Source: Bombus terrestris (taxonomy: Eukaryota > Arthropoda > Insecta > Hymenoptera > Apidae). Taken from it: DNA of 64,000 nucleotides. Under the pieces are notes generated by a model that saw only the letters and a list, made by a program, of their open reading frames with translations, did not search any database and had not been told where the DNA came from. Made by a program: the position numbers and the translations under genes. The stretch is from the NCBI RefSeq assembly GCF_910591885.1, contig NC_063283.1, positions 3,085,001 to 3,149,000 of the forward strand, written 5' to 3'. This document shows, piece after piece, positions 12,901 to 25,815 of this stretch (the stretch's first letter is position 1; every line of letters starts with the position of its first letter).

Positions 12901-14079
12901 TGTGCCCGAGACAGTCGCAGCGTTTGCTAATTACTCATCGATTTTTGTTCTTCCCCGCGCATAAGATAATTCACGAGAAATCTCGCCGCCATGGTAAGGT
13001 TCGACGCAGACGAGCCGCTTTTTTCCTCCAACCAAGTGTCTCTAAATGGGAATATACAGTGGCTACGGAAGCTATCGACCCGCTGTTGTACTTTTCATAG
13101 CATTTGTATATGCAATTAATCAGATTCAGTGAAATATTCGTATGATTTAGCGGTGCTTCGTACGACTAGAGAAATTTCTCGCCATGTAAATGAAATGTTG
13201 AATTTAAAAAACTCTTCATCGGAAAATTTATCGTCGATACTTTTTGTAGCTGCTGTATAGATAGCGACGAAGTAACGCTGCTTGTCAATACGCGGTAATA
13301 AGTGTGTAATGTGCGTAAAGCGTGTAATAGAAATGCAGATAAGGCGACTTCGCAATCGTGATAGAATTGAAAAGGAAGTGATATAAATACACGAGCGATT
13401 ATCGCTCATAATTATTCCAACGATATACCGCGCTTTTACCGTAAGATCTAAACAAGGAACCGTTGCTATTGTTAACAACAATCGAACGATGAACATTGTT
13501 TTAATTGTGTCGTTAGTTTAGAAATTGTACGTGGCTGGAATTTAAATTACTCGAACGATGTACATGGTAAGTGTAGTTATTAAAAAACGATAGTCCCCGC
13601 TTGTTATCTATACGTCGATGTTAACGTTTAAAAAGTGATCGTGCGAATAATCGCTCGGAAAAGTAATTATCCAAAGAATCATCCTTTTCGAACGTACTGT
13701 AGACTGCGTTAAATCGATAACTAAAAAAGATCTAAAATATCTAAAAATAAGTCTGTCTCTAGGATGAAATAATTTATGAATCTTTCCTCGACGAAATCAA
13801 AATAACCACTGTTTTATTTTTTTCTAAAATGCTTAAAATAGTCGCACGAATGAGACTATCTTCTAATCACAAGAAAGACAATATCTTTGAATGCGAATTT
13901 TATTTTCAATAACTTAATAAACGATAAAACTCATGCTACAACGTGTCACGGCAGATTCTGAGTATACAAAGGATTAAATATACTATATATTACATTATAT
14001 TGTATTAGAAAATACGATAAACGTAGATATATTGCGTATATAAGAAGAGAGTGACGAAGCATCGAGAAATGCAACTTAC

Positions 14080-14171
14080 GTTCTCTTTGGTCGAGGAGAT
14101 GTGCCGCCTGGTCCTGCCGTGATAGACTCGCGGTCTAACCAGCGTGTGCCTGCTGAAATCTGGGGACGGTC
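14080..14171 (-). CDS. ADAM-family protein, coding exon 2 (basic RTRR segment of prodomain)
   Basis: This 92-base exon lies between the acceptor CTGTTGCAG and the donor GTAAGTTGC. With the single base carried from exon 1, its frame reads G-PSPDFSRHTLVRPRV and then YHGRTRRHISSTKEN. The HGRTRRH segment is a basic, furin-like sequence, as expected in the pro-region of a secreted or membrane protease. The longest open frame here (R-P-Q-I-S-A-G...) is in a different phase and is not the one used. The phases match exon 1 (phase 1) and exon 3 (phase 0). Residue conservation was not tested. Confidence 0.7.
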
Positions 14172-15891
14172 CTGCAACAGAGTCGACCAGTGGAAATCGT
14201 TAGAGAAATATTCTCTTCCCTTTGTTGCGCATATTTTAACGAGCGGGCGGCGTTCGAAAGGAAAATCGATCCCTCTGTGCGGCGAGCAGAGGATTATAGT
14301 TTGCTGGCAAGAGTCCCGCGGGAATGCCCTTGTTCCGAAATTTGCCCGCGGGAAACGCGTCCGGCAAACAGCGGTCCGCGTTTCCCGTGCTTCGATGCTA
14401 ATTACATCGAGAGACAGAGAGAATGAGAGGTCCTTGACATCCAGTCGAACAATGAGCAAGCTCGCTGCCTCTAGGGCCAACTCTAGTTCAATTTTCACAA
14501 ACGCCACCAACTTTGCTTCCTGCCTCCGTTTTCCCAACTATCGACCGTTCCAACCTTGTCCATTCCTCCACTCGACAGAATTCATGGATACTTTTGTTCT
14601 ACTTGCTACAGCTGGTAGACAAGTAGCTATTGGAATCCTTAGTTATAAGTTTTAACTTATAAGGACATTGTTAAAATGTCTATCCTCTCAAAGGTTGAAT
14701 CTATCGGATAACCAGAAACGTTGTGTCGTTTTTTCCATGACGGAAGATGCGAACCTCTAGAGACATAAGTTACAAAATCTAGAAACTTAAGTCTATTCGC
14801 TAAAACTAATTACTCTTATCTCGATGAACGTTTCTTTTTCGTGATATTTAACACAGTAATTTCGCAAAATCATACTTAATGAGAGATAACGAATAAACGA
14901 CTGTTATCGATATAGTAAACAATTTTTAGTACGAAATTTATCATCTATCGATCTTAATCAATTTTTTCTAACTTTCCTTTATCCGTCACTGTATGTAGTA
15001 TAGATATGTATGTACCTAGATAATGGCGAGTACCTGCGTGAAATTAGTAATTTTCTAGAAAGTGGAGCCGATCAATTTGCCTTTTAAGGAGCTTCTATCG
15101 TTGAGAATTTTTCATCGGCTTCGTAGCTACGAGATGTATTGTACCGTCTGTAATACGTACGTTTTACAGACCGACGATTTCAGTGGACGCACGCGAATCA
15201 ACGTAATTTCGTTACGTTTCCATTGCAACCGGTTCTGTACTATACTTTCACGATTACCTTCTCCTTCCGTGCGCGCATCGCAATGGCCGATGAATTCCAC
15301 GGTAGATTGCGAATTGATCGGAAAATGCATTTAATTCAGGCTAGTCTAATTGGGTCGACGCGACGCAAATTCAAAGCCATAATTACTTCCCGATTGTCTA
15401 ACGGATTTAAAGCTATCCACCTGACTGTTACGGCATTCGATTTGTCGTTAATTTCCTGTTGACGTTCTAGCCGGAAATCAAAACCGGTTACGACGTTGCT
15501 GGCCGAATCGTGCGAATTCTGACAAGACTATAATCGCATCGAATGAATCATTCCGACGTTGACGCGCCAGAGGCTCTCTTTTCCATGTAACCTCGTTGTT
15601 ATTGTGTCACGTCTTTTTGCGATTACGCTACCGTTCATGCGCTATCGCGTACTCGTTCTGCGATCAAACGCTTGCTTCCTTTCGATAAGCTGTACTTTAA
15701 TCCTTTAAAAACAGCTGTCACGTCGACAGACGACGAGACGAAAATTTTATGACACGCGGCTGTCGTTATCGATCGATATCAAGATTCTAATTGGGTTTAA
15801 GGGAAGACGGGAATTATTTGTGCATAGTCATGCATCGAATATATAATAAGCGTCAAATATAGCCCCCTTTGCGAATTTCTACGAAGCGAAT

Positions 15892-15995
15892 GTTTGCAAT
15901 AAATATCTTGCAGTTCTTATATATATTTTCAAATTTGTTTCAAACTTCAACAATAAAATCGCGATAAAGGTGTTACATAAGAGTGTTAATGAAAC
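15892..15995 (+). repeat. Dispersed repeat family A, copy 1
   Basis: The core reads TTTGCAATAAATATCTTGCA, then a run around TTTGTTTCAAAC, then GTGTTAATGAAAC at the end. It is alignable by eye with the copies at 18,855, 19,803, 20,058, 24,555, 36,431 and 52,935. Confidence 0.6.
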
Positions 15996-18854
15996 TTATA
16001 TTATATTATAGTATAATATATTTTAATAAAAGTTATCTATAAGCAATTGAAAATTTTATAGCATGTGACACAGCGTAGTTATTACAATACTCGCACGAGT
16101 TACAAAGCTCTCGGTCGGGATGATTTTCAGGCCGCATTACGTGCCATAATCCGCGTTATATGAATTCAATTACGGCCACAAGGTGCAGCCTCGGCACGAA
16201 ATATTTGCGACAGACCAGTGCCACCAGAATTTAATATTCGTCACGAGCCGATGCGTTACACGAGCGTTCGCAAAATGATGCGGCCAATCCGCTGCTGAAC
16301 GTCCACGTACGATATAATTATCGCTAATGCGAAAACGTTTATTACGCCATGTCTAACTGATTTGTGGATATCTCGTTTTGCTCCATTATTAATTTCCTCT
16401 GCTGCGTGCACGTGCACGCTTTACCCTGTGCAAGCTCTCGTTTGCGAAAAAAGATCCCGCACGATCTAACCAACTATTAGTGAAATTTTGAAAATTACAA
16501 ATTACCGATACCAATATCTTTTCCTGCACGATAGAATCAATAGAATGGATAAAATATCGCGAGTAAATTGTACGGATTAAATGTCAGTCGATGGTAATAT
16601 TTCTCATATTTGACGCTTTTAGATAACGCGAGTCATAAATAATTATACGAGAAATTTCATACGAACGTGAATAATATTATTAATTTTGTTATCGATTCAG
16701 TCAAGTTACAAGTTGTAGCTTGCACAATAATATATCGCTACAAATATTTATAAAGTGCACTAATAATATCCTCTGCTTGCAGAGGAAATTGCAACACTTT
16801 TTCCACGATTTCGCGTATTTAAGGTTTTGCTTATTTTGGCAAGCGACGTATCAGTTACCTAACTTGCAACTCGCAAAATTGTAAAAACTGTTTGCTCAAG
16901 TGAACTTTACGAACTACGATTTGTTGCGAGTTCGCTAACGTTATTAGTTGCCAACTAATAGTGCAAGACGCCTCTGGGATGCGATTAAACGAGCGTTAAG
17001 CGGAAAAACTGAAAAAAAAGGAGGGGAGGAAAGTTGGAAGTTCTTTGAGCATCGTTTGCGTCAAGGGATAAAGTTGGTCGTTCGGTCCATCGAAGGGACC
17101 TTGTTCGCGCGTACATTTGGCCGATCTTTTTGCGAGCCGTCCTTTTTTCCTTTGGTCACCCTTGACGTCAATCTCGTTCCCATAAACAGCGCACATGTGC
17201 GCATGTTTATGAAGGTTCCGTTCGCGGCATCGCCACGACTCTACGCGGTTTAAACGGCCAATCAAAATTCCGCGATGACCCACATTTTTCTCCGTTAATG
17301 ATACTCCAACTTCTACAGGACCTCGTTACATCGATCGCCTGCTTCGTCACCTTTACGTTTCAATCGGACACCAAAAATAATGGCTATTTGTTTAAAATTT
17401 CTACGGAAAAGACGAATCCAAGGCAGTGATCATTACAGAGCGCGCAGTCGATCAGTATTATCGCTGATATTTAAGGTCTTCAACGTTGTATTTACAACAC
17501 ATTGATCGTCTAGAGCGGCTCTTTGAGCGTTCCTGTTGAGAGCCTCAAGTTCGATAACCTTAATATTATTGTCAATATTATCGTCGATGATACCGATCGT
17601 CGAAACGCGTCTTTAAACAAATGTTCGAAAAAGTGAAATTATTGGAAGATATCAATTTTTCATATTGCACCTAATTACAAATAACCATTACAGATACTGT
17701 TTGGTTGTTAATAATCGTTTTTAGTTACGGAAATCGGTTTTAGTTACGAGTAATCATTATCGACGATGAGAACATTTTTTGCTTGCTGGTAACCAGTATT
17801 GGCGATGGAAGTATTTTTTGATTAGTACTATTCTCACTATCGATGACGATCTATCTTCTTGGTTATTGTCGATCATCGTCGAATATTTTGATCAGTATTA
17901 TTGATAGTTTCAATGTTACTAATAGCATTGTGAAATCGAAGATGATGGAAAGCGATAAAAAAAGAAGTTTATCGGCGTCGATAATGGCCGCTAGTAAATC
18001 GCACGATATTTTCACCACACATAATGGTTATTGGTAACCAAACAAATCTTTCTCATCGATAACCACCAGCAGCCAAACAGATTTTGATCGTATATAATGG
18101 TTATCCGCAATCAAAATCATTTAATTTGATCAACGAATTCGTATTGCACAACTTTTGAAATTCGTGTTATAACAAAGTAATGGTTCATGGTTTTAATCGA
18201 CCTGTGTTCACGGTGGCGTGGAAGGTTCGTCATTCGGTAATCTGAAAATATTTAATCTCGGTAAACCGTACTTGAAAAAAGACCTCGTCTCGCCTCTCCA
18301 ATACCCAGTAGGAATAGTAGAATGTCTTCGACTGTCGGGTAATTCGACCAACTCTTTCTCTCCTCGGGGGATGGAAATTACGGTTGCTCGGTTAAATCCG
18401 AGCTAACTGAATTCCTTGATAAATTCCAACCATCGAGGAAACTTTGTCTGGCGAGGAAACGTGAGTTATTTGCGCGAGCCCAGTTTCACCGAGGGTTTGT
18501 CGATGTTCTTCGCGAATTCCCCGTCGAAAGCGATATTTTCGCTTGACGTTTGTTGCGGCAAAAATAAGGGCCGCGTCCATTTTTTTAAACTGAAGTTTAA
18601 TGTCGTATCATTTACAGGATTATTCGCGCACAGAAGTATTCGAACGCTTTCCCGTAAAAAAATCTGTCGTATAATATATTACGATGCTATAATTACCAGG
18701 ATATCTACTTATTGCGATTATCATAAAAGTCTAACGAATCTTACTTTATTATTTTACGTTATAAGACACGTGTATGATACGGACGAATTGTGAGATTTAT
18801 AATAAAGTAATTAAAAGAACAAATACCGTGGAAATCGTTGAATTTAACGATATA

Positions 18855-18975
18855 CTGTATGCATTTTGAAATTCCATTTACTATAACGAGACACAATCGT
18901 CACGAGTACACTAATCAAAAATTTGAAACCGGTCTAAATATAGAAGTTATTTACGACAAACATATGTTTAGTAGA
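18855..18975 (-). repeat. Dispersed repeat family A, copy 2
   Basis: The reverse strand shows AACTTCTATATTTAG, GGTTTCAAAT, TGTGTCTCGTTATAG and GGAATTTCAAAATG in the family order. Confidence 0.6.
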
Positions 18976-19672
18976 AAACTAGTAGTGTTATATAATAAGT
19001 GTTAAATACAGCTCCATTGAATATCGAGGCTGGCCGGTACGATGGATAATTGACTCCTTAAATACTTTCACTATCTTCGCGAAATAGTATCCCGCGTGAA
19101 AAGCAGACAAAAGAGGCCGGACAAAAGCAAACCTGTAACCATCGTCGCGTTCTCGGCGCTGTTTCTCGCTCGGGTTTTTCACGTATCGTTCACCGGGAAC
19201 GGACAAAACACGAAGCGTGAAGTCTGCCAAAGCATAAATGATAATTACAGTTCATTTAATACCTACGCTCAGACGACCCACGCTCCAACGCTCGTACTCG
19301 CCAGAATGACGAATCGCGAGCCAAGCCCCTCTTCTATTTCGAACGCACAACTTCGTTGGCTTTGAGGCGCAAATTTTTTTTCTGACCCTTTGAGAGGAAA
19401 CGAAGTCCGATTGAGACGAATTGAACGCAGGTCGACTTGATCAAGGCCGAATACTTTGGCGTCCGAATCCGGTTCCCTCTGATCGATGCCTCCCGTCGAT
19501 ATTTTTAGTTCGCGACTCTGTGTACGGGATTCGAGCTTCCGTTTAAAGAGGAAGCTTATCTTTAATGCCATCGCGGTGACCAAAGTTGCAAGAACACGGG
19601 TCCAAAATATCAGCTTCGACGGGAATTAGTTTGAAAACCCGTTGAAGAAGCGATACGTCCATGATATTGCAC

Positions 19673-19692
19673 GTGTGTGTGTGTGTGTGTGT
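19673..19692 (+). repeat. (GT)10 microsatellite
   Basis: An uninterrupted GT dinucleotide run of 20 bases within intron 1. Confidence 0.95.
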
Positions 19693-19802
19693 AAAAGTGA
19701 CACAACTCCGTGAAGCTTTTCAGGAAAACAGCTTGCTTAGCCGAAAGCATCCGGACGCTTACCACGCAATTATTTTATCAATATATTATTCGCATAGCAT
19801 GG

Positions 19803-19918
19803 AAATTTTCGAAATTTTGTTGGCACTGTAACGAGACGCGACTGCCTCGATTATAATAGCAACGTTTGAAACGAATTCAGAAATGTATATAGAAATTACG
19901 AGACGTGTGCTGCAAACA
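19803..19918 (-). repeat. Dispersed repeat family A, copy 3
   Basis: The reverse strand shows TTTCTATATACATTTCTGAA, TCGTTTCAAAC, TATAATCGAGG, GCGTCTCGTTACAGTG and AAAATTTC. Its partner in plus orientation begins 140 bases away, so the two form an inverted pair. Confidence 0.65.
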
Positions 19919-20057
19919 TACACACCTAGCAAAAGATTAGAAGACAGTAGAAATAGTACACAGCGTTGAACGTATATATAATTAGTGCTAACGATAGTCT
20001 CGCTAAATAGTGAATGATTGAATGTACAAATATCTTCGACCTTATGCAAAGTGTATG

Positions 20058-20135
20058 CTTGCAATAAATATTTTGTAACTTCCGTATACGCTTTCAGACC
20101 CGTTTCAAATACCCTTGATATAATCACGATGAAAT
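20058..20135 (+). repeat. Dispersed repeat family A, copy 4 (partial)
   Basis: GCTTGCAATAAATATTTTGT, then a GTTTCAAATACC block and TATAATCACGATG, match the first two thirds of the family. The 3' CTCGTTACAG part is missing. Confidence 0.6.
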
Positions 20136-22100
20136 AATTAGGGCATGTTCCAGTCTCGATACAATTTTGCTATTTGCTGTACATTCTGAGTTCTAAATTG
20201 CACTCGTGTTTTAATAAAACCATTAATATATTACTAGTATATAATTTCTTCGTTGTGTACTTATTATTCGCCCATGTCTCTATTACGTAATTTCTTTTCT
20301 CAGCTATTTAATTTTTTCCACTCTCGAGCCAATATAATTAACTTTCCAAACTTTCGTGCGAGAACGTACATAGAAAGTCCCTAAGAGCGTTCCAATACTT
20401 TCGTGAGTCACTGCACGTTGAAAAATATTCGAAGAGGCGACACGTTCGTGATATGACAGGCATATTCGAAAAACGACACAGTTCCATTATGAAATTACGA
20501 TATATAATGATCGACGTACAATACTTTAGTGGGAAAGTCGAGCCCCGAGAAATTGGGTTCGCGGTCGCAAAAACACGCGATAGAAAAGAACGGTGTCGAG
20601 TAGAAAACTTGCATCGACCAAGTTTCTAGTTGTAGCTCTCTCGGTGTTGATCGAGTGGAGACGGGAAGAAAGTTTGAGAGACGCTGTCGGCGTTAACGAT
20701 GTCCGTCGTAAAACGCGACGTGGACGCAACCGACGAGGGGGAGGCCAGGCGTTGAGAACGAGGGAATTAGCGACGGTCAATTAGGTCGTTGTTAATTCGG
20801 TGTACGGCGCGCATACGTGCGTGCGTTAAGGCATATGCGAAGGCGGATCTGCATTTCGTGTGTTCCCATGCCCACTATCCCGATTTCACATGTGTCCCGT
20901 GGCACCGGGATATGTCCGTTAGCGAGGGAAACCTTGCGCCAGCCTGAGAAGATTCCACTCAATTCGACGATCTGTTCGTTCAACGACCTCGTGAAATTAT
21001 CAACTTTATCAGGTGCCGACTAAACCGGTGTTAAATTTCATCATAAATCGAGCAATTGTAGATATTTGACAAACATACAGGCGATTTGACCGAGCGACAA
21101 TGCAAAGCTGCTGCTTCGATGTTTCGGTCGTCTCGGTATAGTTGTTGGTCGAATCGAACTAGGACACGGAAAATTCAGTTTTGTAAGTGAATTGGTTATG
21201 CAGACAGGATTAGAAGAATGGATTATATACACGCGCGTATTGTTATTAGATAAATGGTAAATTGTTCTCGATTGTTGGAATTGCTGAAGCAGCTTCTCGG
21301 CTTCTGCAAAACGGATCGAGATGAAACGTATCTCTGATTTTCTTGTCCGGACACTGTGCTACACACGCGCAAGAAGAAGGAGAAAACAAGATTAAAAATT
21401 CGTTCGGTAGTTTTTACGTGATGCGAGGAGAAATAGAGAAACAAACGGGCAGGCAAAAATTCCAAAGATTAGATCTTTCGACTCCGTAGCTTATGAGCTG
21501 TTCCTGGATGACCGTTTTATCTTCTTTATTGAATGCACAGACACAATACTTCTGGCATTTTATTATATGTATAAATAGAAACGTAGACGATCATAAACGC
21601 AGTGTTTCTCAGAACAAAGCTTTTTGAGACTATGGTTATCGATAAAAACGTAACTAATACTAAAAAATAGAACCAAAACTCTCAATTCATCGACCAACAA
21701 TTTGCTCGACTTATCGTCTCATTTCATGGACTTTCTCTATAAACGTCCTTATGTATATATCCAATAAAATATATTTCAATAATTGCTAATAGAATTCACT
21801 TACGTTTTTTAATTTTCTTAAAAAAAAAAAGTAACGAATGTTAAAAGTTTCAAGTGCTTCTAATTCGATAATCGATAAAGAATTGTATTATCCCAACGTT
21901 TCATTGCTGAATAATAATTCAAACGAAAGAAATAAAGTGCCTATACAGTGGTTTCAATTCGTGAGATTTCTTTTCTCGTTGCAGGCGAGTTACGCCAACT
22001 GATCGAAATATACCGTGGAATATCGTTGGTAGAGCCGGGTCGACTTGCAGATTCGGTCGTGAAACTACCGATATCGATACGTTCTCTGACTCGTTCCTTC

Positions 22101-22110
22101 CTTCTTCTTC

Positions 22111-22140
<30 letters not shown>
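22101..22140 (+). repeat. (CTT)n followed by a 27-base poly-T tract
   Basis: Four CTT units run into 27 consecutive T residues. Tracts like this are prone to length errors in assemblies. Confidence 0.9.
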
Positions 22141-22141
<1 letters not shown>

Positions 22142-22472
22142 TTGCGGGAAGAGAAGTTTCTACGAGGAACATTATACTCGACTCCTGCAGCTAGACGCTT
22201 TCGAATTAATTGCTACGTGAATGAACGAAGTCGGGTTTAGTGAATGGACCAATCAGAGCTCCATTTCTGCACTGGTTCGCCGATCCCCGTCTGCACTCGT
22301 TAGTCAATTAAACTTCGTAATTATAGTTGGTACGGAGGTTCGGCGGGACTGGCAAAGGCATGTGACGTAGTATGACTCACGACGGATGTTACAAACTGCT
22401 CGATATTTTACGCAAATATCCACTGTTAATCGTATCGTTCATGTTCATATCAATACAATGCCTCTTCTAAGT

Positions 22473-22625
22473 ACAGTGGCGGATAAAAGAACGTTATTAA
22501 ACTAATGTTTGCACTAAAATTAGTTTACCACGTTGGTAACAGTTATCTAATCTGTCGTGCGTATTATATTTGTTCGCCGCTCTTATTAAATATAAATCCG
22601 TTCTGTAAAATTATTGTATGTTTTG
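22473..22625 (+). repeat. Dispersed repeat family B, copy 1
   Basis: It starts with TACAGTGGCGGATAAAAGAA, a Tc1-like terminal motif. It later shares CGTTGGTAACA and TATTAAATATAAATCCGTTC with the copy at 25,466. No matching opposite terminus was seen. Confidence 0.5.
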
Positions 22626-24554
22626 TGTTTTTTCTACCGTATAGTAAAGTACAGTTATTGGAAGTTATTGGAACGAAAGTTTAGTTAACGCCCGTATTAA
22701 ATGAACTTTCGTTGATTGAATTCGTTTATCTGAACGCTAGCTCCTATTACGCGAACAAAAAATAATAGGTAGCGGGGAAGATTGATAAACTCTTATTGTA
22801 TAAACTCCAATTATATAAACTGTTTGTCCCCAAACAAGTCCAGATAAATGGGATTTCATTCTAACAAACAATTCTGAAACGTTATGAAAGTTATAACGAA
22901 CGAGCCTTGCTAATAAAATCAAAAGTCTACGACGAACCTTTGAGCACGATGTTATAACGGAAGAATATTATCGATTATATTTTCCTTAGCAGTCAAATCC
23001 TATTCTCAACAAAAGGTTTCATTTTCTTATACTTTAAAATCTATCTATGATACCTGTCGATGGAGTCGAGCGGTTTTCTCGCTTTCTGACTTACCTTATC
23101 AAAATGCAAAGTTAACCGTTCCAGTTTACACTAACTCCACTTAACTTACTTTCCAGTATATCTCAATTTATGGAGTCGATCAGCGTAGCTTTTACACGAC
23201 TCGCTTATGAATGGGAGTTTATAGTATTCGTCTGCATTCACTTACCCCTCGCATCGATAAATCAAAATTAAATCCGCATCCCGCACGCTTTTGTTATTTG
23301 CGCCTCGTTATATCAAACGAGATAAGGGGTTATTGTGTCTCGTGTGGAATGTTAGTGCGTATCTGCGTGTCGCGATAGCGTGCGCTCGTTTCGCTGATTT
23401 ATTGACATTAATTATCAGTGGCATTGACACTAATATTTAGAAAGAAATATTTATAACACACAATTTTATATATTATATATCGTATTATAAATATAAACGA
23501 ACCACGTATTTGTTTCCGTGCGAGTCAAGCTTCTAGGCTGGCGTTGAATCTCATAGATCTTTGGTTCTCTTCGCGCGAGTCGAAGCGTTTTCCGGGGACG
23601 ATTCAGTCGCATTCACCGGATTAATTTGCGCCCGAGCAACGCGAGCGTGAAATCGATTTATCAGACCCATTCTCCCCTATCGGCCTCCGTCTGCAGCCAA
23701 CGATCCTCCTTCAGCTTCGGCGCATCTTTCCCGCTGGCGCAACTACGGCTAATACGCTCGCGGATGGAATCTCAATGGCCGAGATGCGCTTCGTCCTTTC
23801 CTGTTTTCACCGTTTTTAATTCGCTAATTCCTTTGTTCCGTAATCCCCTTTGTCAGGTTTTTCTCCTCCACTGGAAATCTCCTACAACATCGAGATCCCT
23901 TCTGTATACTTCGTTTTTGCTTCCTTTCTTTACCACCCTCTGGATACAGAAATTAGTTCACTAACGATGTTTGGTCAATGTTTCGTGTTCTTGCTCTTTC
24001 TCTCGGCTTTCTTTTCCTGTCGTGATTACACGGTGAATCGATTTTAAAAGACCGGTAGATACGAAATATTGGCATCTGCGTGTATGTACAAAAGCGAAAT
24101 ACGCAGACTACGAATATTCATGCATTTATGGGAAATTTTAAAGGATAAGCAAAAACGTATAAAACGCGCGTAATATGCTAAAATATGTAGAATATTCAGA
24201 ACGAAGTACTCGTTATGAGATTTAACGAGTGAAATAAATTGTTATACAGATTCCGCTTCTTTACGTATGTTAATAAAAATCCGCGGTTCGGATAGACATA
24301 AATTACGTAATTACGATATTCCAACGACATTCGACGTTTCGAAAACAAGATTCCAGGAAAGTTCTCTATTCTCAGATTACCTAGCTTTTAAGATACGGAT
24401 CAGATAAGCAGGATTTTTTCCAAATTTTGAAAATTGCCTAAGATAAGATAAGGAGCGTAAATTAAAGATTAAGGAGTATTATTTAAAATTTAGAACGACA
24501 TACTTCTAAAGTATTCCAACACTTTTACCAATCTTCTACGTGTACATTATAAAA

Positions 24555-24680
24555 AACATTCTGAAATCTCATTAGCACTAACGAGGCACGGTTATCGCGA
24601 ATATAATATAGGTCAAATTTGAAACGAGCCTGAAGATATATTTATATAACAGTTACAAGATATTTACTAAAAGCACGCAA
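24555..24680 (-). repeat. Dispersed repeat family A, copy 5
   Basis: The reverse strand carries GCTCGTTTCAAATTTGACC, GCGATAACCGTGCCTCGTTA, GTGCTAATGAGATTTCAGAA and TGTTTTTT in the family order. It is followed by a Tc1-terminus-like AAAAGTGTTGGAATACTTT at about 24,505-24,523. Confidence 0.65.
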
Positions 24681-25465
24681 AGAATAGTCGATTATTCGTT
24701 GTATTAATAATATGCGATATATAGAGAGATCATCTTTAGCATTAATCGTATATTTAAAAAGACACGTTGGAAAAAGTGCCCGACTTTTAATTAATTTTTG
24801 TTACTTTGCTTTTTATTGCAAAATCCCTTTCATTTGATTGCCGAGTTACAAAGAGGTTGATTTCGGTGAAATCAATTTTCGACGAATCCCCTGTTCGTTC
24901 AACAGTCGAACGAATCTCTGTCAAAGCGCGCGTAAATCTGGCCGACCGAACACGCGATTAATCTTGGCACGTGGATTTATACGAACATGTACTACCGCGC
25001 AATCGGACGCACTCTTTTTTTCCAAACGCGTATCGAAGTCTGCAATTTTGCTGGCGAAAGAGAATGAGACGGATAAAAGAAAAAAGAAACGAATCGGTTT
25101 GCGACATATACCGGTCACAGGTGAACAAAGTGAAACGAGATCGAATATTCGACGAACGAAATCATACTGGGATTTTCAAAGCTCTCTGTGTTCCAAGATC
25201 AAGCAGAAAGTTTCCTATGAATCGATACACCGTGTTGGAAAGGAGAAAAAATTCAAATGCAATAGGAACGGGACGTAAATGTTGGGCTTTCGAATCCTCT
25301 ATATGCTGTATTCACTCGAGCGTGTAATACCGCCGAGTAAAAGAGGGTGGAAGCCATAGAAAGAATCGGAAAGCTTCCGTATAAAGATCTTTCTCAATCA
25401 AAATCCCTTCGTGTTTTCTGGATATACACTATCGTCCGTAAGTACTTGAACTTTTCCAAATGATT

Positions 25466-25815
25466 GCAAATACGGTGGTGAATAAAAGAAGGTTTATTAT
25501 CGATACACGATGAATTTTAACAACTTTTACTGGTAAACATTTTTCGCGTTAAGATCGTATTAGTATATTTAAGCAAAGAATAGGTCAAGTAAATTTATGG
25601 CTAGGTCAGCGTATAAATGATTTATATAAATATACAAAATACGGACGGATGAGTATAAAGAAGGCGAATTCATCTCTAAACCGAAATAAAAATAGATTAT
25701 TATTACTAAAGATTTTTCACCATGTTGGTAACAAACATCCCTTTCCTGTTCTATATTATATTTTGTTCACTGTACTTGTTAAATACAAATCCATTCCGTG
25801 AAATTAAAATGTCTT
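25466..25815 (+). repeat. Dispersed repeat family B, copy 2
   Basis: It begins ATACGGTGGTGAATAAAAGA and ends with CATGTTGGTAACA and TTAAATACAAATCCATTCCG, both shared with copy 1. It is longer in the middle than copy 1, so one has a deletion or the other an insertion. Confidence 0.5.

Larger units (their letters stand above)
2656..14079. other. Intron 2 of the ADAM gene
   Basis: This 11.4-kb intron is bounded by the GTAAGT donor of exon 2 and the acceptor of exon 3. It contains two mariner-like MITEs (3,312-3,808 and 9,703-9,921), a LINE fragment inside the first, and one mariner end at about 5,596. Open frames such as 4,787-5,284, 6,061-6,600, 8,452-8,964 and 12,639-13,100 show no recognisable domain and no splice context. 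Confidence 0.6.
14172..22100. other. Intron 1 of the ADAM gene, segment 1
   Basis: This is non-coding as far as I can tell. It holds four copies of the seven-copy dispersed repeat (15,892; 18,855; 19,803; 20,058), a (GT)10 microsatellite and a GC-richer block at about 20,520-20,990 with open frames on both strands but no recognisable domain. Confidence 0.5.

Noticed and set aside
12639..13100. 153-codon plus-strand open frame in a CpG-rich block
   Set aside because: The opposite strand is also open, so composition explains it. No motif was recognised.
14076..14537. Long minus-strand frame covering ADAM exon 2
   Set aside because: Its phase does not connect to exon 1 or exon 3. The shorter frame ending in SSTKEN does, with both splice sites.
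16930..16965. TTAGTTGCCAACTAATAG as a mariner terminus
   Set aside because: The resemblance is limited to a short palindrome and lacks the rest of the TIR.
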